NCBI GenBank assembly: GCA_018692355.1
Contig: JABHKE010000164.1
Span: 1-41,877 of the forward strand
Length of the DNA stretch: 41,877 nucleotides
Reading direction: 5' to 3'
Source of the DNA: Fidelibacterota bacterium
GTDB taxonomy: Bacteria; Fidelibacterota; Marinisomatia; Marinisomatales; UBA1611
Shown in pieces: positions 10,501 to 17,832 of this stretch (position 1 is its first letter; each line of letters opens with the position of its first letter). The notes under the pieces are model-generated. The model was not told the DNA's origin, did not search any database, and saw only the letters and a program-made list of their open reading frames with translations. Both the position numbers and the translations under genes were made by a program.

Positions 10501-13500
10501 CTTTAATTGTTACTTCTTTAATTTCTTGAGCTTCTGTGATTTTTTTATTTTGTTCTTTTTGAAGTTTTTTTAGTTTTCTGCTTAAAACCTTCTGAAATTT
10601 TTTCTTTTTTTCTTCTGCTTCTGTAACCAATGGAATATATTGCTCATTCAATTCTTCTATTGCTTTTAATCCTTCTGCCTTCTGCTTCTCTAGCTGGGCA
10701 TAAGTGTCCTTGGTATCATTGATTTCTTCAATAACACTAATATCTTTTTGAGAATGCCCTCTTATCATCTCTTCTAGGTCTTTTTGTTGGATAATGAGTT
10801 GCTTACTTAAATCTTTCAGTATCTTGGATTTCTCTTCATGGGTGTTGGTAAGCTTGGAATTAGAATCTATATGTCCATTAATATTTATTTCACAAATCTC
10901 AATAGCACTGTTTAATCTCAGCAACTCATTATCGAGGATATTTAATTCTTTTTTAATGGTTTTTTGCTGAGGCTGAAGATCTATTATTTCATCCTCTTTT
11001 ATATTTAAATCCTTAATCATGTCTATGGTTTCGTGGTTAAAATCCACAACATCTAATATTTCCTGCAGTTTGATCTTATTTTCTTTCAGATCATTTAAAT
11101 AAATATCTATTTCTTTCTTTAGAAAGGAGAGTTTCCCCTCTTTCTTTTTTCTTTTTTGGCGACTTGCATTAACCTGGTCCTGCAATTTGTCCCCTTTTTG
11201 AATCAGATCCTGCTGTTCAATATTGACCTTAACTATATCTGATGTAAGTTTTTTGATCTCTTCTAAATTATTTGGAGTCTGTAAAACTACATCCAATACA
11301 GTTAGAAGCTTCCTACGAGTATCAAATCCATTGTCAGCATCCAAATATTGCGATGAATGATATTCGGCTTCACCAGAAACTATTTCTTCAAAACTTTTTT
11401 TTATCCCTTTCAATCGCTCAGTGTTTTGAGATAATAGATATTCTGCTTGTTGGAGTATGGTTACATCTTCTTCACCTAATTCAACTAAAAACTTTAAATT
11501 TTCCAAGAATGATTTTTTAAATAGCTTAGCCGTATTATGTACGGCGTCTTTTAAATACTCCAGAATTGCAATTTCATCATGACCCGTTCCTAACTTCATT
11601 GCCATTTCTTGACGGGTGTCCTCAACTTTTAATATTTTTGTTTGTAGTTCATCAATCTCATGTTCGTATAATTCTTTTCGTTCTGTCAAAGATATGCGTG
11701 ACTTGGCAGCCTTCTTAATTTGTAATTCATATTCACCTTTGGATTTCCTTCCGGCCTCTTCCCTTTTCTTCTGAAAATGATCTGTTTCATATTCCATCTC
11801 GGATATTTTTTTAATTAAATAATCGTGCTCCTTATAGTTATCCAATAAAGACTCACTTTTATTTTCCACTTGGGTTGTAACCGCATCAAGGTCGGCAGTC
11901 AAGGTGTCTTGACCATCCATATATTCAACCTTCAATTCTTTGAATTCTTTAGCCGTTAAAATTAATTTTTGATTGGCTTCGTCAATGGATTTGAGTTTGG
12001 AATTTTTATCGATTTCTAAACGCGTTAAACGATACTTGGCACTTTCTGGGCTTTTAGACATTTCAATGGCTTTCTTCTGCTCCTGGATCTTATCCTGGAC
12101 ATCTTTCAATTTATTCTCTGATCTTTTTTTGTTATTTAAAATGTAGTTTTCCTTAACCCTTGTCAAAATGTCCCTTTTAGAATCATTTATTTTCTTAAAT
12201 GAAGTTGTTGTAATAGAATTCAATTTTTCTACTGGATTGCCAATAGTATCACTTATTAGTCTATCCATATTTTTTATATGACTTCCAGGACCGCCAATAT
12301 ATACACCACCGAAAACAAAATTATTATCTCCTATGGCTCGTGGTATTATTGAAAAATTATTTATTGAATCTTTCAATTGATTCATCATAATGCTTGATAA
12401 TTCATTTAGAATTAACCTTGCATCATCATATGGGAATCCATCCTGCAATTCAAACTTATTTTTGGTTTTTGAGATACCATAATTCTCTAAGAAGTGCAAA
12501 GCATTGCTGCGCGCTTCTTCGGTTGGTAAATTTCCTGATGCTAATTTTGATAGACGGCTTATAAAATAATTAAGACCAATGTGAATATAACGTGACTCAA
12601 TAAGTTGATTTTCTTGTATTAAAACTATATGTGTTTTAAATCGATCTATATATATAAGGAGTGCATATCCATCGTTTTTCTCTAAACTATAGTAGTTATA
12701 TATGTTTTGAAGCAATTTTGGTATTGATGTGTTATACCGTGGTTGCAACCCGGAATCAACAAGAGTTTGATAGTCTTGATCAATATCACTCTTTTTAGAT
12801 GAATAACAAACAATAGCGTTTTTAACATTTGTATTATTGATTTCAAATTCCATCATGCTGTTTTCTGGTTCTATGGAATATAACTTTGACAAATTATTTA
12901 CGAGTAAATTTTCAAAATCATCCTTTTGTTTTTCTTCCGTTTTTAAATAGGTCATTTCATATTGATAAGAATCAGAATGTATTGCTAGATAAATATTTTT
13001 TCTTTTCGATTTTTCAATATATTGTTGGTATACATTAATAATTAATTCAGGTAACGTTTTGATTTCATGGTTATCAATTTTGATGGGGAATTGGTAATTC
13101 CTGATCCGATCGATATTAAAACCTTTATTATTTAGGGTTGCCTGCATGAATGTCACAGTGTTTCCCGTATACACAAAAGTCATGGCTTGGGTAATACCAT
13201 TAAGATTTAATAAATAATTATTTATCCTTTGAGATTTTATTTTACTTTTAAAAGGCTTTTTTATTTCTTCCTTTTCATATATTAAACTATCAAACACATT
13301 TGTAGAAATTCGCCTTTCTATTTGACCCCGTCTTGTTATAACACTTCTTTTATTTTTACTACCATGATCATTTACTGTTAAGGGATTATCATCATTTCTA
13401 CGATCATTACTCCTTCTCCTATCAATGATATTTCTTTTTATATAATTTAATTTTACCGATTTGTTATTTTCTAAATCCGTTATATGATTATTAGGATCTG

Positions 13501-13834
13501 TTATCTCTTTTGCTGATTCTTCACTGATACTTTTTAATGGTGATTTATTTTCTGTGTATTTTATTTCAAAGTGTTTTGCAACTGGCAAAAACCTTTTCTG
13601 TTCTATTCCTTTTACAATTTCTGTTTCGGATATAAATATTATATTAACAGCTAATAATTTTTTAAGGTGATAGTATATTTTATCTTTCGGGAAAGCAACA
13701 GCGTGGGCTATTTCAGAAGCTGTCTTTGGAGCATCTTCAAAGCAATTAATTATTTGCTTTGTAAATGGTTTATCTAAAATTTTAATGACACTTAAGTCAT
13801 CAATTTTTAAAACCTGTTTTTGTATCTGGCTCAT
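7502..13834 (-). CDS. Giant winged-helix / PilM-like / coiled-coil / PilN-like fusion protein
   Basis: 2110 residues, far longer than PilM (about 350) plus PilN (about 200). Approximate architecture: 15-90 is a winged-helix domain (FTKQIINCFEDAPKTASEIA, then KDKIYYHLKKLLAVNIIF), like ArsR-type helix-turn-helix domains. 135-176 is an Arg-rich linker (IIDRRRSNDRRND, RRGQIERRIS). 205-545 is a divergent PilM/actin-like domain (GYALLIYIDRFKTHIVLI; FVFGGVYIGGPGSHI; TIGNPVEKL). 550-1890 is almost unbroken Lys/Glu-rich coiled coil. 1902-1918 reads ANLGLLMDPYSKLNLLP, with LNLLP matching the INLLP motif by which PilN binds PilM. 1934-1951 is a membrane helix (ALLVLVMVCSLAAYAQ). 1952-2110 is a PilN-like periplasmic domain (LSNKIPDSFRVTEL, LIITLNGFYNQ, SSGWFDIV). 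The helix-turn-helix, PilM-like part and coil should face the cytoplasm. It is the first gene of the cluster, so it probably nucleates the inner-membrane platform. The DNA-binding role is inferred from fold resemblance only. Confidence 0.85.
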   Translation of the reverse strand: MSQIQKQVLKIDDLSVIKILDKPFTKQIINCFEDAPKTASEIAHAVAFPKDKIYYHLKKLLAVNIIFISETEIVKGIEQKRFLPVAKHFEIKYTENKSPLKSISEESAKEITDPNNHITDLENNKSVKLNYIKRNIIDRRRSNDRRNDDNPLTVNDHGSKNKRSVITRRGQIERRISTNVFDSLIYEKEEIKKPFKSKIKSQRINNYLLNLNGITQAMTFVYTGNTVTFMQATLNNKGFNIDRIRNYQFPIKIDNHEIKTLPELIINVYQQYIEKSKRKNIYLAIHSDSYQYEMTYLKTEEKQKDDFENLLVNNLSKLYSIEPENSMMEFEINNTNVKNAIVCYSSKKSDIDQDYQTLVDSGLQPRYNTSIPKLLQNIYNYYSLEKNDGYALLIYIDRFKTHIVLIQENQLIESRYIHIGLNYFISRLSKLASGNLPTEEARSNALHFLENYGISKTKNKFELQDGFPYDDARLILNELSSIMMNQLKDSINNFSIIPRAIGDNNFVFGGVYIGGPGSHIKNMDRLISDTIGNPVEKLNSITTTSFKKINDSKRDILTRVKENYILNNKKRSENKLKDVQDKIQEQKKAIEMSKSPESAKYRLTRLEIDKNSKLKSIDEANQKLILTAKEFKELKVEYMDGQDTLTADLDAVTTQVENKSESLLDNYKEHDYLIKKISEMEYETDHFQKKREEAGRKSKGEYELQIKKAAKSRISLTERKELYEHEIDELQTKILKVEDTRQEMAMKLGTGHDEIAILEYLKDAVHNTAKLFKKSFLENLKFLVELGEEDVTILQQAEYLLSQNTERLKGIKKSFEEIVSGEAEYHSSQYLDADNGFDTRRKLLTVLDVVLQTPNNLEEIKKLTSDIVKVNIEQQDLIQKGDKLQDQVNASRQKRKKKEGKLSFLKKEIDIYLNDLKENKIKLQEILDVVDFNHETIDMIKDLNIKEDEIIDLQPQQKTIKKELNILDNELLRLNSAIEICEININGHIDSNSKLTNTHEEKSKILKDLSKQLIIQQKDLEEMIRGHSQKDISVIEEINDTKDTYAQLEKQKAEGLKAIEELNEQYIPLVTEAEEKKKKFQKVLSRKLKKLQKEQNKKITEAQEIKEVTIKAFFKKERTTLAKKQKSIETNLAKSTKEIEKLIVDRDRKNSSLAEKKKKKLSQISGWEKDIKSWYRDLKRGHALQQRLDILEDKKSEWESLLEKERNKSEEQNKVLEKNILRKQSNSYLLFLQDGFVRLKKDVDPVAAAQALADESIVLDREEIVEVNLVFERIEKRYQTFMIRYRSNSKKILTKLKPHGGRKKTITAKIVSAEKKIATAEKIIQNLKDKLDQKNSLLSKKEIEFLQLNKNVKYKINSIQLEIDQIPIKEARSQKNITTKLEEILAEISNKINIIKNEHDQAVRPIEEALEQQDVIIDMKELKQQLKSDDDELKKIQNQLEFLKEKKEKSPQVLSGHKENLKKVLIKITKTKSDIKNQQDEFQEQEKELIFFLEKNKKDLVQHQEDHHTIKENMLELERSLRKLDEIYNDTLSEIQTLNNKIKIPNQEMVSISKIPKRNQKNKKIKNDKDQLQTLVNMGQDLLTHVAHLEKTINDLNEALDTMRGQESEIENSLKLIDNDLETFQADLEKIEKLKKFNNNNIEGVKGHHQDVLARLNHIKDIYPPIKTMLNERVEELHNLIEIKTKEKNKLDTLLQDMEKDLKDKRVEIAILDKELSRVNKDMKKVLEYSIYEQEPTTAEDEWLWNIPENKMRSYMDLADMKTRSKVLFNEIIQTEQDIAQLQKKKSSIQYARNESEKISQKKIKNMEDLCNRLELQITKEKNDIEDLEKSLNGLKGHSFNYGNRIEILEKELKEFRDREIEYELILKDLDRSLDRIQNKYQQVAIKDEMIKKNTIELDYTANLGLLMDPYSKLNLLPVKHKEEYRYFATNRILQNALLVLVMVCSLAAYAQRSKIEPLEASLPNKYSELSLLTMRQEIKEIVENQNSVANTFQELINEDKTLSTNMVAMLKYLSNKIPDSFRVTELALNKIISSHLANDRVWDKLTKSGDPKLIITLNGFYNQNLEQASTLVTPFRTSLESSGWFDIVDFSNGQEINNGQTSFSINLVL

Positions 13835-14503
13835 CTTATTGATTTTCTCAGTATTTAATTGAAGTAGAGCCAGTACCTAAACTGATACTGCACGCGATGG
13901 TATAGCTACCATTTTATGATTTGACTCCACATCTTAATTACCTCGGGTAAAGTAATAAATTAAATTTATCCTTGTAAAGACAAGAATTACAAGCATTTAT
14001 TCTAGTTACAATATTGTATATAATTGGATATATAATTAATTATAATTACGATTATATATAATATTAATTGAAACTGGATTTATTATTTAAACGTTATAAT
14101 ATTTTATTACATACTTAATACTAATATGTAATTAATTATTAAATGGAGGATTTTAAAACTCTTAAAGAATTATAATTCAGTAATATCTTTTCTAAGATCT
14201 TTCATTTAAAATAGCTCATGTAATATATTTATCGTCGGGGAAAGTGATTATAGTATTATTGGTTATTCATATATTCTAAAATAGTAATTAGAAAATATAT
14301 TCCTTTATGTTGCTATGAATACTAAAATATATATTGCTCTGTAATTTATTTTAGAGATAGAATTATAAATTACAATCTATAATGTGCATTTTATAAATCA
14401 TTAAATAAAAATATATTTTAACATTTGTAATATCTGCTTGGTATATAAAATAATATATATTTTACAATCAATAAATACTGATCGAAAGAGTTCGTGAAAT
14501 GTA
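13835..14503. promoter_or_regulatory. 669-bp AT-rich gap upstream of the secretin cluster; probable promoter region
   Basis: No convincing gene lies here on either strand. Bases of about 14030-14500 are extremely AT-rich. The 5' leader of the 2110-residue gene must start within this gap, because the ABC-F gene on the far side reads in the same direction and no strong terminator hairpin was seen after its stop. Specific promoter boxes could not be assigned. Confidence 0.5.
13897..13912. promoter_or_regulatory. Inverted repeat (6-bp arms) in the cluster's 5' leader
   Basis: ATGGTA (13897-13902) and TACCAT (13907-13912) flank a TAGC loop, 63 bp before the start of the 2110-residue gene. Next to it CAGTA and TACTG, in minus-strand reading, could form a second short stem over about 13870-13890. 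It may be an operator or an mRNA hairpin. No known riboswitch matches by eye. Confidence 0.35.
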
Positions 14504-16369
14504 TTATTTCAATAATCTTTCTTGTTCTTCCATTAATTCTAAATATTCTTTTTCTAAAGTATTCATGTTATTAAGAGCACACTCAAGTATTTCATATTTA
14601 TCATTATAGTCTGGATTGTTTGTTAATGCTCGTTCATTTTCAATTTCATTTTCAATGGTTTTGAATCGTTTGTCGATCCACGCTAATCGATTCCGAATTT
14701 TTTTTTGTTCTTTGTAATCTGACTTTTGTTTTGATTCAATCTTAACTTTAGATTTTTTAGAATTTCTTTTAGTTTCTTCCTGTTTTTTCCAATCATAGTA
14801 TTCGTAATTCCCTTCAAATAATCTGATACCGCCACCACCTACTTCACAGGTTAGATTGGTTACATTATTTAAAAAATGTCTGTCATGAGAAATACAAACA
14901 ATAGATCCAGAAAATTGGATAAGCGCTCGTTCAACCACATTCCGTGTAACCATATCCAGGTGATTTGTGGGTTCATCCAATAAAAGTATATGGGATGGTT
15001 CTACCAGCATTCTGGCCAAGGCCACCCGCGCTTTTTCGCCACCGGAGAGCACTTTCACATACTTTTCTATCTCATCACCAGAAAACATGAAACTTCCTAG
15101 GTAGGTTCTCATTTGGTTCTCACTCCACCCTTGGCTTACTTTTTGAATAGATTCAAAGACTGTTTCATTTGGATTTAATATTTCCAATTGGTGTTGAGCA
15201 TAATAAGCACTATCTACACTTGAACCGAGTCGTACGGCCCCAGATGTAACCGGTTCTACACCGGCCAACATTTTCAACAATGTTGACTTCCCAGCACCAT
15301 TATGCCCGACCAAACCAATTTTTTGTCCCCGCTCCACTACCATATCCATATTATTAAATACTTCGATATTTTCATAGTGTTTGGTTACATTCCGGCAGGA
15401 TGCCACATTCAAGGGTGATCGATTTGGCTGCGGTAATCTCAAATTCATTGCATGGTTTTGTTCAGTGGGCGCTTCGATCTTTTCTAATTTATCCAACATT
15501 TTTACCCGACTTTGGACCTGTGTCGCTTTTGTATTTTTTGACCGAAACCTTTCAATGAATCGTTCTGTATCTTTGATTTGCTTCTGTTGATTCCGATAGG
15601 CATTTTTGTGTTGCTCCATGCGTAATGATTTTTCTTCTGTATATTTTGTATAATTTCCGTGAAACAACGTAATTTTTTTAAGATCAATTTCTAGGATATT
15701 ATTAATGGATCGATCTAAAAATGCCCGATCATGACTTATCATTACCATCCCACCCGTCCACTTAGATAAAAAAGATTCTAACCATATCGTTGCTTCCAGA
15801 TCTAAATGGTTTGTGGGCTCATCGAGAAAAAGAATATCCGGTTCCTGTAAAAGAATAGAAGCCAAAGCCACTCGCATTCGCCATCCACCGCTGAATACAT
15901 CCATAGGCTCAATGAATTTTTCATCGGCAAACCCAAGTCCGCTTAATATTTTTTTTGCCTTGTCTTCAAGGTTCCAGCCACCTAAAGCTTCAAAACGATG
16001 TTGAACATCGCCCAATTCGTTAACCAAATTCATATTTCCATGGTCTTTAGAAATGGCTTCCGATAATGCAAGAATTTTCCCTTCTAATTCACGTACTTCC
16101 GGATAGGCTACCAAAACTTCTTCTAAAATAGATCGTCCTGTTCCGGCAACAATATCCTGTGCAAGGTAGCCGATGGTGGTTGATTTATCAACTTGTACAT
16201 TTCCAGAATCAGGTGACTCCTTACCCAGCATTATTCGGAGCAATGTGGTTTTTCCAGATCCGTTAGGGCCCACAAGCCCAATACGCATCCCACGTTTAAT
16301 GGAAATATTTACATTATTAAATAGGTCACCATCTGGAAAGGATTTGGACAGGTTTTCAAGGCGGATCAT
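14504..16369 (-). CDS. ABC-F family ATPase (ribosome-associated)
   Basis: 621 residues with two ATP-binding cassettes and no membrane segments, the mark of ABC-F proteins. Cassette 1 has Walker A GPNGSGKT (34-41), signature FSGGWRMRVALA and Walker B ILFLDEPTNHLDL. Cassette 2 has GHNGAGKST, LSGGEKARVALA and ILLLDEPTNHLDM. Between them lies the charged, helical interdomain linker (YTEEKSLRMEQHKNAYRNQQ) that reaches the peptidyl-transferase region in ABC-F factors. A Lys/Glu-rich coiled-coil tail follows at about 530-621. Family members act on translating ribosomes, either relieving stalling or giving antibiotic protection. The subfamily (YheS, Uup or other) cannot be fixed by eye. It lies 32 bp downstream of mtaB and is probably co-transcribed with it. 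A role in ribosome stalling would fit the attenuators of this window, but that is speculation. Confidence 0.93.
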   Translation of the reverse strand: MIRLENLSKSFPDGDLFNNVNISIKRGMRIGLVGPNGSGKTTLLRIMLGKESPDSGNVQVDKSTTIGYLAQDIVAGTGRSILEEVLVAYPEVRELEGKILALSEAISKDHGNMNLVNELGDVQHRFEALGGWNLEDKAKKILSGLGFADEKFIEPMDVFSGGWRMRVALASILLQEPDILFLDEPTNHLDLEATIWLESFLSKWTGGMVMISHDRAFLDRSINNILEIDLKKITLFHGNYTKYTEEKSLRMEQHKNAYRNQQKQIKDTERFIERFRSKNTKATQVQSRVKMLDKLEKIEAPTEQNHAMNLRLPQPNRSPLNVASCRNVTKHYENIEVFNNMDMVVERGQKIGLVGHNGAGKSTLLKMLAGVEPVTSGAVRLGSSVDSAYYAQHQLEILNPNETVFESIQKVSQGWSENQMRTYLGSFMFSGDEIEKYVKVLSGGEKARVALARMLVEPSHILLLDEPTNHLDMVTRNVVERALIQFSGSIVCISHDRHFLNNVTNLTCEVGGGGIRLFEGNYEYYDWKKQEETKRNSKKSKVKIESKQKSDYKEQKKIRNRLAWIDKRFKTIENEIENERALTNNPDYNDKYEILECALNNMNTLEKEYLELMEEQERLLK

Positions 16370-16401
16370 GGTTTAGTTAAACGAAAAGATACAAAGAATA
16401 T

Positions 16402-17697
16402 TTAGGACAATTTTCCATCAACAACTGTACCATGATTATCGGCCAGTTTTACAGAATGGATTGAATTAATAAGTTCGGAACCACCTTCCATTTGGATCTG
16501 GATATAATTATCTGTGTGTCCTAATAGTTTTCCATTTTTAATATTTTCAAAAAGAACCGGACGATATTTGCTGATGAATTGATCATGGAAAAAACGTCGT
16601 TTTTTATCGGATAATATATGAAGCATCTTGCTTCGTTCTCTTCGAATTTCTTTTGAAACAATTTCACTCATTTCAATAGCATCAGTATTGGGCCGTTCCG
16701 AATATGTAAATACATGAAGATAGGAAATATCCAATTCATTCAGAAAATTATATGTGTCGATAAAATCTTTTTCTGTTTCCCCGGGAAATCCCACAATGAC
16801 ATCTACACCAATACAGGCATCTGCAATAGTTTGTTTTATTCGGGTAACTCGATTTACATATAAGTCTCGTTTATATCTCCGGCGCATTGCGCCTAAAATC
16901 TTATCTGAACCGGATTGAAGGGGCACATGAAAATGTGGCATGAATTTTTTGGATGAAGCGCAAAATTCAATTATTTCATTGGTAAGTAGATTAGGTTCAA
17001 TAGATGAAATTCGAATTCTATCAATTCCATCAAGTAAATCTAATTGCTTAATGAGATCAAAAAATGTTTCGTTAGACCCTTTTCCATAATCACCAATATT
17101 TACGCCGGTGAGAACGATTTCTCTAGTATCCGTTTCAGCCACTTCTTTAGCTACTTTCAACGTGTTGGAAATTGTATCGCTTCTACTCTGACCACGAGCT
17201 AGTGGAATGGTACAAAAAGAACAGGTGTAATCGCAGCCATCCTGAATTTTTAAAAATGATCGTGTTCGTTCAGCAGAAGAATATGAAGGAGTGAATTTGT
17301 GTACCTGATCAATCTCAGATTGAATCACTTTTGTGCTACCATTCAGATTAATGGAATCCAAATGATTCAATAAATTAAATTTCTCTTCAGCACCCAATAC
17401 TATATCTACTCCGTCAATGGCAGCAATATCATTAGGTTTTAATTGGGCATAACAGCCGATCACGGCTACGGATGAGTTTGGATTACGCTGCTTTGCTTGG
17501 CGAATAAATTTCCGTGCTTCTTTGTCAGCATTTTCTGTTACGGAACATGTATTCAAAACATAAATATCCGCTTTATCTCTATAGTTTACTTTTTTGAATC
17601 CATGATTCAGAAAATCACGAGAGATTGTAGATGTCTCTGAGAAATTTAATTTGCATCCTAATGTATGGAATGCGACACGCTTGGCTTGTGTACTCAT
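16402..17697 (-). CDS. mtaB: tRNA N6-threonylcarbamoyladenosine (t6A37) methylthiotransferase MtaB
   Basis: 431 residues. The N-terminal methylthiotransferase domain has cluster-binding Cys at 15 (TLGCKLN), 51 (NTCSVTENAD) and 82 (GCYAQ). The radical SAM domain has the CxxxCxxC motif at 155, 159 and 162 (DGCDYTCSFCTIPLARGQ). A TRAM-like RNA-binding tail lies at about 365-431 (NGKLLGHTDNYIQIQM). TLGCKLN and the overall length fit MtaB better than MiaB (which has TxGCQMN) or RimO. The enzyme converts t6A37 to ms2t6A37 in tRNAs that read ANN codons, using SAM and iron-sulfur clusters. Asn codons (AAU/AAC) are ANN codons, an interesting coincidence with the Asn leader upstream of asnB. No Shine-Dalgarno site is clear before the ATG. 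Confidence 0.92.
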   Translation of the reverse strand: MSTQAKRVAFHTLGCKLNFSETSTISRDFLNHGFKKVNYRDKADIYVLNTCSVTENADKEARKFIRQAKQRNPNSSVAVIGCYAQLKPNDIAAIDGVDIVLGAEEKFNLLNHLDSINLNGSTKVIQSEIDQVHKFTPSYSSAERTRSFLKIQDGCDYTCSFCTIPLARGQSRSDTISNTLKVAKEVAETDTREIVLTGVNIGDYGKGSNETFFDLIKQLDLLDGIDRIRISSIEPNLLTNEIIEFCASSKKFMPHFHVPLQSGSDKILGAMRRRYKRDLYVNRVTRIKQTIADACIGVDVIVGFPGETEKDFIDTYNFLNELDISYLHVFTYSERPNTDAIEMSEIVSKEIRRERSKMLHILSDKKRRFFHDQFISKYRPVLFENIKNGKLLGHTDNYIQIQMEGGSELINSIHSVKLADNHGTVVDGKLS

Positions 17698-17726
17698 TTT
17701 AAAATTGTGAAAGTATTAAAGTGCGG

Positions 17727-17767
17727 AAGTGTTCGTGATAGTTGAACACATGAAAACCTGAACACTT
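17727..17767. repeat. Inverted repeat with three GTGTTC/GAACAC half-sites
   Basis: AAGTGTTC (17727-17734) is an exact inverted match to GAACACTT (17760-17767). A third half-site GAACAC (17744-17749) pairs equally well with the first. This lies in the 135-bp gap between cimA and mtaB, ahead of mtaB in the direction of transcription. It is not followed by a U-run on the minus strand, so it is unlikely to be an intrinsic terminator. An operator for mtaB is possible. Confidence 0.4.
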
Positions 17768-17832
17768 AAAAAATAATCGGTGCGAAAATTAAGACTTATA
17801 TAAGAAATAGCACTTTATTGAATAGAAAAAAC

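Noticed and set aside
8140-12185. SMC/condensin or Rad50-type ATPase identity for the coiled coil
   Set aside because: No Walker A, signature or Walker B motif flanks the coil. The flanking domains look like PilM and PilN.
13835-13975. Cyclic di-GMP or other riboswitch in the leader of the secretin cluster
   Set aside because: A GCACGCGATGG segment briefly suggested one, but the conserved receptor and tetraloop elements are missing.
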